NCBI GenBank assembly: GCA_934120645.1 | Contig: CAKOUO010000008.1 | Coordinates: 3,719 to 67,718 of the forward strand | DNA length: 64,000 bases | Origin: an uncultured Clostridia bacterium | Lineage (GTDB): Bacteria > Bacillota > Clostridia > TANB77 > CAG-508 | Reading direction: 5' to 3' | Shown: positions 1 to 8,100 of the stretch, in pieces | Position numbering within the stretch: the stretch's first letter is position 1 | Layout: each line of letters begins with the position of its first letter | Notes under the pieces: model-generated | Databases searched by the model: none | The model's input: only the letters and a program-made list of their open reading frames with translations | Told to the model about the DNA's origin: nothing | Translations under genes and position numbers: made by a program

Positions 1-184
1 AGTTGTTATATACTTCTAATGCTTTTAACCTGAATTCTCTCATCCAGTCTGGGTCGTTTTTTTGTTTTGATATTTCTTCTATTATTTCTGGTGTTAAACC
101 TTTTTTTATTTTGAAGTCGTATTCGTCTTTGTTTTTTATATCATAGATATTTCTATTTATTTCTTCTAAATTTGTTTTTGACAT
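1..184 (-). CDS. sufB: SufB, Fe-S cluster scaffold subunit (N-terminus only)
   Basis: The 61 visible N-terminal codons, including IYDIKNKDEYDF, GLTPEIIEEISKQKNDPDWM and REFRLKALEVY, match the conserved start of SufB, which with SufC and SufD forms the scaffold on which Fe-S clusters are built in the cytosol. The gene runs off the left edge of the window. The ATG is preceded by GAAAGGA about nine bases upstream, so the start is secure. sufC lies 337 bp upstream on the same strand, the usual clostridial sufC-sufB order, but a small opposite-strand gene occupies the gap. Identification rests on the N-terminal motif only, which is quite specific. Confidence 0.88.
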   Translation of the reverse strand, partial: MSKTNLEEINRNIYDIKNKDEYDFKIKKGLTPEIIEEISKQKNDPDWMREFRLKALEVYNN

Positions 185-206
185 TTTATATAGTCCTTTC
201 TAAAAC

Positions 207-235
207 TTGTATTTTATGTAAAATTGTGGTATAAT
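207..235 (+). promoter_or_regulatory. Sigma-A type promoter of the small membrane protein gene
   Basis: TTGTAT (207-212) and TATAAT (230-235) are separated by exactly 17 bases and lie 32 bases upstream of the ATG at 268. The flanking sequence closely resembles the promoter at 15151-15179. Confidence 0.7.
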
Positions 236-267
236 ATTTTTATAAAAAACTTAAGGAGGTCACTTAT

Positions 268-486
268 ATGAAAGAAAGTTATTTAACTCGGGGCATTTTT
301 TATGGTATTGTAGGACTTATACTTACTATTTTTTCACTTTGTGTTTATTTTCTAGAGATACCTTTTATTCCCGAATCAATTAAGTTTCCTTGTACAGGAT
401 GCTTAGTTGCTATTGCAATATCTAATATTGTCAAGTGTATCATTTCTTTAGCATTTCACTATGACGCAACTTATTATCCATTCTAG
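268..486 (+). CDS. Small two-helix membrane protein of unknown function
   Basis: A 72-residue protein with hydrophobic segments at about residues 8-30 and 44-63 and two cysteines (FPCTGC) between them. I do not recognise the family. It is a credible gene: near-consensus promoter, a strong AAGGAGGT ribosome site seven bases before ATG, and a 12-bp hairpin just after the stop. It lies between sufC and sufB but on the opposite strand, so any sufC-sufB read-through transcript would be fully antisense to it. Function cannot be inferred. Confidence 0.72.
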   Translation: MKESYLTRGIFYGIVGLILTIFSLCVYFLEIPFIPESIKFPCTGCLVAIAISNIVKCIISLAFHYDATYYPF

Positions 487-493
487 GTGGCCG

Positions 494-522
494 GGGTAAT
501 AATCATTTTTTGATTATTACCC
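494..522 (+). terminator. Hairpin terminator between the small gene and sufC
   Basis: A perfect 12-bp stem, GGGTAATAATCA / TGATTATTACCC with a TTTTT loop, followed by CTATTTATATT. It ends on the last base of the convergent sufC stop codon. The plus-strand side has the better U-rich tail; the minus side has none, so sufC transcripts may pass through. Confidence 0.6.
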
Positions 523-1259
523 TATTTATATTGTGCATACCCATTTTCTTCAATTTCTGAAGCCAATTCTTGTCCACCTGTTTTAACAATTTTTCCATTA
601 ACCAAAACATGAACATAATCAACCTTTAAACTATGCAAAATTTTAGTATTATGAGTAATAATTAAAACCGCATTATTCTCATTTTTAAACATCTCAATAC
701 CTTTTGAAACAGTCTTTATTGCATCAACATCAAGACCTGAATCTGTTTCATCAAGAATAGCAAGTTTTGGATTTAATACAAGCATTTGTAAAATCTCGTT
801 TTTCTTTTTCTCTCCACCTGAAAATCCAACATTTAAGCTTCTTTCCATATTTTTAGGATTCATACTTAACTCTTCCATATATTTTTTTAGTTCATCTTTA
901 AATTGAAATATTTTAACAGGTTGTCCTGTAATTTTATTTTTAGCATATTTCAAAAAATTAGTTACTGAAACCCCAGGAATTTCTTCTGGTAATTGGAATG
1001 ACATAAATATTCCTTTTCTTGCAATTTCATCAGTTCTTGACTCTGTTATATCTTCACCATCAAATGTTATTGTTCCATTTGTTTTTGTATATTCTGGGTT
1101 ATTTAATATTGCATTCGCTGTTGTTGTTTTTCCAGAACCATTTGGACCCATTATTACATGAATCTCTCCTTTATTAATACTTAAATCAATTCCTTTTAAT
1201 ATTTCTTTATCTTCTGCATTTACATGTAAATCTTTTATTTCTAATAATTTGTTACTCAT
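522..1259 (-). CDS. sufC: SufC, Fe-S cluster assembly ATPase
   Basis: ABC-type ATPase that powers the SufBCD scaffold in the cytosol. With the ATG at 1259 it is 245 residues, normal for SufC. Walker A GPNGSGKTT lies at residues 38-46, the SufC-type signature is GFSGGEKKKNEI, Walker B is LAILDETDSGLD, and the switch histidine is in LIITHNTK. The open frame extends to 1304, but those 15 codons are made by the palindromic repeat at 1277-1303; AAGGAATT upstream of 1259 marks the real start. sufB follows after an unusual gap. The DtxR-fold regulator gene upstream is co-oriented and may share its promoter with suf. Confidence 0.95.
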   Translation of the reverse strand: MSNKLLEIKDLHVNAEDKEILKGIDLSINKGEIHVIMGPNGSGKTTTANAILNNPEYTKTNGTITFDGEDITESRTDEIARKGIFMSFQLPEEIPGVSVTNFLKYAKNKITGQPVKIFQFKDELKKYMEELSMNPKNMERSLNVGFSGGEKKKNEILQMLVLNPKLAILDETDSGLDVDAIKTVSKGIEMFKNENNAVLIITHNTKILHSLKVDYVHVLVNGKIVKTGGQELASEIEENGYAQYK

Positions 1260-1276
1260 AATAATTCCTTTCTTTC

Positions 1277-1352
1277 TGTCAATAGGGACGTCCCTTTTTG
1301 ACAAGTTTTATTTTTATTTGTTATCTGTCAAAAAGGGACGTCCCTATTGACA
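1277..1352. repeat. 27-bp inverted repeat pair of the GGGACGTCCC family
   Basis: Arms 1277-1303 and 1326-1352 are perfect reverse complements over 27 bases, with a 22-base loop. Each arm is also an imperfect palindrome around GGGACGTCCC, bounded by TGTCAA and TTGACA. Related elements lie at 14347-14442, 15105-15143, 19721-19760 and 26574-26604. It separates the regulator gene from sufC and overlaps the regulator's last codons. Confidence 0.85.
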
Positions 1353-1802
1353 AGTTTCTTTTTTTGTTGTTCTTCTTGCACAGCATCTACATTTTTCTTT
1401 ATTAATATCATAATCACAGTCTAAATTATTTAAGCCTAATACTTTATGCACATATTTTGCTAATTTGTTTATTGTTTTATCTGTTATGGCTAGCTTTATT
1501 TTTTCTGCTTCTTTTTCTGCTTCTTCTTCGTTTAGATTTAATACATCTTTTAAAAATACATAAACTATGTCATATGCTTCTAATATTTTCTTTGCTAAGT
1601 TTTCTCCTTCTTCTGTTAGTTCTATTGTTCCATATGATTCATAGTTTAGCAATCCGTTGTCTTTTAAGTTGTATATTGCTTTGTTTACACTTGGTTTAGT
1701 ACAGTTCATTTTTTTTGCAATATCTGTTACTCGTATATTACCATTTTGTTGTTTTAATATATACATCGTTTTTAAGTATTCTTCTAATGATTTTGATATC
1801 AT
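1344..1802 (-). CDS. DtxR/MntR-fold transcriptional regulator with Cys-rich tail
   Basis: A 152-residue protein. The N-terminal half has the DtxR/MntR winged helix: LEEYLKTMYIL, then VTDIAKKMNCTKPSVNKAI and a wing ending ELTEEGENLA. The helical dimerisation part follows, but residues that bind metal in MntR and DtxR (the His in RHELLEQF and the EGIEH cluster) are replaced by Y, K, L and A. A C-terminal cluster, DCDYDINKEKCRCCARR, carries four cysteines. An Fe-S or thiol-bound metal signal is therefore possible (inference). The start is the ATG at 1802, with AAGGAG before it. The last residues and stop come from a palindromic repeat. A symmetric operator in its own promoter suggests autoregulation; sufC lies downstream. 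Confidence 0.8.
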   Translation of the reverse strand: MISKSLEEYLKTMYILKQQNGNIRVTDIAKKMNCTKPSVNKAIYNLKDNGLLNYESYGTIELTEEGENLAKKILEAYDIVYVFLKDVLNLNEEEAEKEAEKIKLAITDKTINKLAKYVHKVLGLNNLDCDYDINKEKCRCCARRTTKKETCQ

Positions 1803-1825
1803 GTTTTTTCTCCTTTTTTGTTTTT

Positions 1826-1880
1826 TGTTAACTACGGTTAACATTATACTCTCTTATATATTGTTTGTCAAGGTTAACAA
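1826..1880 (-). promoter_or_regulatory. Consensus promoter with TGTTAAC-N4-GTTAACA operator
   Basis: On the minus strand TTGACA (1871-1866) and TATAAT (1848-1843) are 17 bases apart, a near-perfect sigma-A promoter. A palindrome TGTTAAC-TACG-GTTAACA (1826-1843) abuts the -10, and a further GTTAAC lies just upstream of the -35 (1873-1878). Repressor sites flanking both core elements fit autorepression by the DtxR-fold regulator. Confidence 0.75.
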
Positions 1881-1882
1881 TC

Positions 1883-1918
1883 AAAAATGTCTAGATTTTT
1901 AAGTTTCTAGACATTTTT
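1883..1918 (-). terminator. Terminator of the glucan synthase gene
   Basis: A 13-bp stem AAAAATGTCTAGA / TCTAGACATTTTT with a 10-base loop, ending in a U-run on the minus strand, nine bases after the stop at 1927. Confidence 0.8.
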
Positions 1919-1926
1919 TGATATTT

Positions 1927-4900
1927 TTATAAAATTACTTCTATATTATAAATTCCATTATCTTCTAATTTTATTTTATTTTCTGTTTCAATTCCATTTA
2001 CAATAACTTTTTCTACTCCATTATTCTTTCTATTTGGATTTTTTACAACAATATTATAAATACTATTTTTCCATTTATATTTCATACTATATTCTTTCCA
2101 GTCTTTTGATATACATGGTTCTATACTCATAATTCCTTCTTTTATTTTTAATCCTAGTATATATTCAATTCCGGCTTTATAGTACCAACTGCTAGAACCT
2201 GTATACCATGTCCATCCTCCACGTCCAGCAAGATTACTTGCCCCATATATATCTGCTGGTATGACATATGGTTCTACTTTATATTTGTTACTAGAGTCTT
2301 TGGTCCTTGCATGTTCAATGGGATTTATCATTCTATATAATTCTGTTGCTTTATCTCCAAATCCTAATAATGCTTCTGCTATTATTACCCATACGGCTGC
2401 ATGTGTGTATTGTCCTCCATTTTCTCTAACTCCTGGTACATATGCTTTTATATAACCTGGATTTAATTTTCCTTTTTCAAATGGTGGGTCTAATAATTTT
2501 ATAATTCCATTTTCTCTGTCTATTAGATGATTTTCTAAGCTTTCCATTGATATATATTTTTTATCATTATCTCCCGCATTTGAGATAGTACTCCAACTTT
2601 GTGCTATACTATCTATTCTACACTCATCATTTTCCATACTTCCTAATGTATTTCCATCATCCATAAATGCTCTTTTATACCATCTTCCATCCCATCCATT
2701 AGTATTCAATGCTCTTTTTAAATTGTTTTTAATTTGTTCATATTTTTCCGCCAAATCTACATCATCCTTTGTTTTGCACAACGGTATAAATTTACTTAAT
2801 ACATTATATAAAAAGAATCCTAGCCATACACTTTCTCCTCTTCCTTTAGGTCCTACATTGCTAAATCCATCATTCCAATCTCCACTTCCTATTTTAGGTA
2901 AACCATGTTCTCCAAAATTTAATCCCTTTTCTATTGCTTTTATACAATGATCATATATACTATAACTTTCATCTGTTTGACTATATTTATCATATCTTTC
3001 ATCTTCATTTTCAGCTAAAGTTTTCCCTTTTATATATGGTGTTACTTCATCTAATATTGTATAATCTCCTGTAAATTCTATATACTCACATGTTAAATAT
3101 GGAAGCCATAATAAATCATCCGAAAACTTTGTTCTAATTCCTCTTTCTGTTTCATCATGCCACCAATGTTCTACATCGCCTTCTACAAATTGATGTCTAC
3201 TATGCTTTAATATTTGTTTTTTTAAAATCTCTGGATCTAAATATTTTAGACATAGTGTATCTTGTAATTGGTCTCTAAATCCATATGCTCCACCTGATTG
3301 ATAAAATCCTGTTCTGGCTATAAGTCTACTTTGTATTGTTTGATAAATAGCCCATCCATTTAAAATTATATTTAAAGATTCTAATGGTGTTTCTACTTGC
3401 AAGTTACTTAACAAATCTTTCCATCCGCTTTTTACTTTTTCTAATTCTTGTTTACAATTTTGTATTTTATTATATTTATATGCCATATTTTTACTATCTA
3501 ATATTGATTCTTCTGCTCCTAATGTAAATATAATTTCTTTTTCTGCTAGACTTTCAATTTCAACTTCTACCTCATACGCAATACATGTTTTTTTACCCAA
3601 ACTATTTTCATTATTTAAACTTGTCTTTTTTAATCCTTCTGGATTTGATATACTTCCATTTCCTATAAAGAAACTTTTATCTCCAGTATAGCTTTTTATC
3701 TTTTCGCTATTTGATACATATATTACATCATTTAGAAAATCACTGTTATATAAATTTTGTGCACATATTATATTGTTATTTGAATCGTATTTTAAATTAA
3801 TATATCCATTTGTTTTTATTTCGTCTTCCCCTAAAACTGGTTTTATATAATAAACAATTTTTAGTTTTTTTCTATTTAAAGTTGTATTTTTCAATTTTAA
3901 AATTTCTACTTTTAAACTATCTTCTGGTGGTACAAATATTTCTAGTTCCTGTTCTAGTCCATCATTTTTATGAATATATTTTGTATAACCAAATCCAAAA
4001 ATCACATTATAATTTTTTTCATCTGGCATAGGATTTAATCCTAAAGACCATGTTTTTTTACTATCTAAGTTTTTTAAATAGATAACCTCTGATGGGATAT
4101 CAAAATTTGCTTGATTCTCCCATGATGTTATTCTATTTAATCTACTATTTCTGTGCCATGTATATCCTCCCATATTTTCTGTAACTAATGTTCCAAATTT
4201 TTTATTTGCCATAATATTTGACCATACTGTTGGTAATCTATTTTCTTTGTTTACTTTTATCAAATATTCTTTTCCATCTTCTGAAAACGCACCATATTCA
4301 TTATAATATTTTAAATTTTCTTTATTTTGCAATATATCTATATTTTCACTATTTTCCTGTTCTATTATTATACTATCTGCTTCTTTTCCTATCTCCTTAT
4401 ATTTTTCTAAATATTCATCTTCCATATCTTTAAGTGCATTTTTTATTCCACCTTTACTTCCATCTATAACTATAGCTGCTACAAAATTTAGCAAATTTAA
4501 ATCTTGTTTATCTATTTCATTTTTTGATATTTCAAATATTCCACCTTTTATATTCTTTAGATATGCCATTTGGCTATTTAATACTATTCCCTCTATTTCT
4601 TCTCTTACATAATTTTCATAACTATGTTTTTCTTCATCTAATATTACTAATTCTGTTTCTAGGTTTTTGGTCCTAAAAAATTCATATGCCTTTAATGCTT
4701 CTTTAACAACATAAGAATCATTAATATCTTTTATTTTTACTAATATAATTGGTAAATCTCCTGATATTCCATATTTCCATAGCTCACTTTGATTATATCT
4801 TTGCTTTGGAATTTTATCTAAATTACATTTTTTAGTTGGATTATTAAATATAATGTATGACATCATTTTTTGATAATCCCTTATTTGTGTTCCTTTTATT

Positions 4901-5187
4901 CTTAAATATCTACTTTGCGCCTCATTTTTTGCTTTTGATAATTCAAATGCTTTCTTTATGTTTTCTTCAATCTTATATTTCTTAATATTTTCTAATGCCT
5001 TTTCTTTGTCCTCATCTACTGAAATAATTAAGTTTATAACTCCTTTTTGCTCTGGTTTTATTTTCATTGTTCTTTTTAGTGCCACTATAGGCTCTGTTAC
5101 AAGTCCTATTTTTTTAGAAAATGGATTTGAGTTTTTTACCATTTGTGGTATTCCTATATTTCCTCTTCCGTATAAACTTTTCCTCAT
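1927..5187 (-). CDS. ndvB: Cyclic beta-1,2-glucan synthase-like protein, 3' part (GH94 phosphorylase domain)
   Basis: This frame carries the GH94 half of an NdvB/Cgs-type enzyme. LWKYGISGDLPIILVKI and GAYGFRDQLQDTLC lead to the (alpha/alpha)6 barrel; GDVEHWWHDETERGIRTKFSDD shapes the substrate site, and GSGDWNDGF near residue 766 of this frame holds the expected general-acid Asp; YTHAAVW follows. In the family this part trims or closes the glucan. The nominal ATG at 5187 has no ribosome site and lies inside the upstream frame, so this is the continuation of the 5114-10009 frame in the +1 phase, not an independent phosphorylase. In family alignments the junction should read F-I-G-R-G-N; here an extra C at 5170 breaks it. 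Its stop is followed by a terminator. Confidence 0.85.
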   Translation of the reverse strand: MRKSLYGRGNIGIPQMVKNSNPFSKKIGLVTEPIVALKRTMKIKPEQKGVINLIISVDEDKEKALENIKKYKIEENIKKAFELSKAKNEAQSRYLRIKGTQIRDYQKMMSYIIFNNPTKKCNLDKIPKQRYNQSELWKYGISGDLPIILVKIKDINDSYVVKEALKAYEFFRTKNLETELVILDEEKHSYENYVREEIEGIVLNSQMAYLKNIKGGIFEISKNEIDKQDLNLLNFVAAIVIDGSKGGIKNALKDMEDEYLEKYKEIGKEADSIIIEQENSENIDILQNKENLKYYNEYGAFSEDGKEYLIKVNKENRLPTVWSNIMANKKFGTLVTENMGGYTWHRNSRLNRITSWENQANFDIPSEVIYLKNLDSKKTWSLGLNPMPDEKNYNVIFGFGYTKYIHKNDGLEQELEIFVPPEDSLKVEILKLKNTTLNRKKLKIVYYIKPVLGEDEIKTNGYINLKYDSNNNIICAQNLYNSDFLNDVIYVSNSEKIKSYTGDKSFFIGNGSISNPEGLKKTSLNNENSLGKKTCIAYEVEVEIESLAEKEIIFTLGAEESILDSKNMAYKYNKIQNCKQELEKVKSGWKDLLSNLQVETPLESLNIILNGWAIYQTIQSRLIARTGFYQSGGAYGFRDQLQDTLCLKYLDPEILKKQILKHSRHQFVEGDVEHWWHDETERGIRTKFSDDLLWLPYLTCEYIEFTGDYTILDEVTPYIKGKTLAENEDERYDKYSQTDESYSIYDHCIKAIEKGLNFGEHGLPKIGSGDWNDGFSNVGPKGRGESVWLGFFLYNVLSKFIPLCKTKDDVDLAEKYEQIKNNLKRALNTNGWDGRWYKRAFMDDGNTLGSMENDECRIDSIAQSWSTISNAGDNDKKYISMESLENHLIDRENGIIKLLDPPFEKGKLNPGYIKAYVPGVRENGGQYTHAAVWVIIAEALLGFGDKATELYRMINPIEHARTKDSSNKYKVEPYVIPADIYGASNLAGRGGWTWYTGSSSWYYKAGIEYILGLKIKEGIMSIEPCISKDWKEYSMKYKWKNSIYNIVVKNPNRKNNGVEKVIVNGIETENKIKLEDNGIYNIEVIL

Positions 5188-8100
5188 CTATTTCATACTC
5201 TAAATCCCCAATTACTTCACTATTTGTGGATAAGTTTATATACATATAAACTTCTTTTTCATTTTCTCCTCTTTTTTTTCTTTTTACTACGATACTATTT
5301 GTTTCTTGGTCAAAGTCAAATATTAAAAACAAATTATTAAATGCTGGATGTGCATAATCTTGTTCTTTTTTTGATAATACTGGTTCAAAATAAGAAGTTA
5401 TTTCTAATATTTCTTCTTCATTTCCTATATTTTCTAATTTTAATTGTCTTATTTCAACAGGTTCCTCTGGAGCTACAATAGTAGCAATATCTGTTTTTAT
5501 ATTATCATTTACCATCTTTTGTTTTATTTTGTCTGGCATAAAACTAATTTGATATTTATTTTCTTTTATGCTTTCTTTATTATAATTTGAACTCCATATT
5601 TTTTTACTTTTTATATTTTTAATATTAAAAAATATTCCTTCTGGATTATCATCCGTATTTTTAAATCTATTTATATAAATGTCTTTATATTTACTTAATC
5701 CTTCTCCTTTTTGATTCATTGCTATAAAATAATTTTCATTTGATATTACATTTCCTCTTATTAACCTATAATCTATTTTTTGGTAAGTATCTTCAATATA
5801 ATCTTCATAATCTACATATTTTAACTTTTCAACTTTTTCCTTATTTTCTTTTGTAATAATTGCTGTTTCTGGCATAGTCTCCTGTAGTAGAATATTTACT
5901 GCTGCTATTTCTGGATTTTTTATAAACCTTTTTTGTAATATATTATCATTAAATAAATTGTTTATTGATAATAATATCAAGCTTTGATGATGTGCCATAT
6001 ATGTTTTTACCACACTTGCTTTTTTTCCTTTTTCTACTCTCTCTGGAGTGAAATCAATAGATTCATAAAATCCATATTTGCCATTCATACCAAATTGTTC
6101 TAATCTTTTCAAATTTTCATATACTTCTTTTGGATAATCTGGAATAGCTAATATACTTCCATATGATGAAACAACCATTTCATCAGCCAATCCTCTTTTT
6201 AATCCAAGCCATGGAATTCCAAATGCTTTATATTGATAGTTTGAATGTAAATCTTTTAAGTTAAATGCCGCTTCTGATATTCCCCATGGTATTTGTAGTT
6301 TTTTTGCATATTCCATTTGGCTTTTTACCATAAATTTACAAGATTCATCTAACAAACTTCCTTTGTATTTAGGAATATTTATATTTGGCATCAAATACTC
6401 AAAAGATGTTCCAGACCATGATATTAATCCTTTATATTTTCCAAGTGTAGTTAGTGTTCTACTTAATGAATTCCAATGTTTTGCCTCTACATCTTTTTTT
6501 GCAATTGCAATTAAACTTGCTTGTCTTGCTTCTGATGCTAATAAGTCATAATAAGAATCTGTTAATTTATTTTCTTCTATATTAAATCCAATAGAAAATA
6601 TTCTATGTTCTTTATCATATAAGTAAGAAAAATCTGTATTTTCTATTAAATTTTTTACAATTGTAATTAAATTTTTTAATTCTTCATTATCTTCATTTTT
6701 ATCTTCTAACCATTGTTTTAAAACATATAAATATCCAACAAAATTTCCGCTATCTACTGTTGATATATACCTTGGTGACAATGGTTGTTTATTCTCTGTA
6801 TTATACCAATTATATAAATGTCCATTCCATTTATTAAGTCCTTCAACTGTATATATTATATTTTTTAATAATTGTATTGTTTTATCATCATCTATATATT
6901 TTAAATCATTTGCTGAAATAACCGCTATAAGTGATAATCCGATATTTGTTGATGATGTTCTTTTTACTATTTTTTCTTTTCTATCTTCTTGATAATTATC
7001 AGGAATTAAAAAGTTATTTGCCTCATTTAAATAATCTTCAAAATATTCCCATGTTCTTCTTCCAATATCTAAAATATATTCTTGTTCTGATTTTGTTAAT
7101 TTTTCGTTTTCTTTTTTTTCTTCTTTTTCCTTACTTATATAGCACATAATTGTAGGTATTATAATCCATAAAATTCCTAATATAAGTGCAAATAAACTAA
7201 ATGTATTTAAATATATACATAGTGATATAACTCCTGCAATAACATTTATTGCCATATTTTTATAATAAGATATAATATCTGTTTTTGCCTGTCTTTCAGC
7301 TTCTTCTGATGTTGTCCATTCTAATAAATTTTTATGTGTAATTTTTACTCTATATAGTGTTTTTAAAATTGCTTTTATTGATATATACGCTTTATATGGT
7401 AAACATCCTAATGTTATTATTCCTCTTAAAAATGTTCCTTTCACACCTGTTATTTTTGGTGTAAATGTTTTCTGTTTTTCTTCTCCTTCCTGTTTTCCCA
7501 TTAAATAATTTAATAATTCTAATATAAATGGTATTAGTAAACTAACTATTAATAATGCTACTATTCCTAATATTTTTATATTAAATATTCCTCTTATAAT
7601 ATTTAAATAAACTAAACCTACTATTATTGAAATTTCAAATAAACTTCTTCTTAAATTATCAAATATTTTGTATTTTGATAATAAATTTAATGGGCTTTTA
7701 TTACCTATCCATTTAGTAATTTGCCAATCTCCTCTTATCCATCTAGAAAGTCTATTCATAAAACTTGTATATTTACTTGGATATCCATCCATTAGCATTA
7801 TATCTGATACAAGTCCACATCTTAAATATGATCCTTCTAATAGGTCATGACTTAATACTGTATTTTCTGGTATTTGATCTTTTAAAACTTTTGAAAATAC
7901 TTCTAAGTCATAAATTCCTTTTCCTGTAAATATTCCTTCTTTAAAATTATCTTGATAAATATCCGAAATTGCATTAGTATAGCTATCTATCCCACCTGCT
8001 CCTGCAAATATTTTTGTAAAAATTGTTTTATAACTTACATCTAAATTTATTCCTACTCGTGGTTGCATAATTCCATATCCATCTATTACAATATTTTTTT

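Noticed and set aside
1457..1699. Plus-strand Leu-rich frames opposite the regulator and many other genes
   Set aside because: Leucine- and phenylalanine-rich frames opposite lysine/glutamate-rich genes are expected in AT-rich DNA and have no ribosome sites.
1927..5187. Independent 1,2-beta-oligoglucan phosphorylase gene
   Set aside because: Size would fit, but it starts inside the upstream frame with no ribosome site, and the two frames join at a conserved motif after removing one base.
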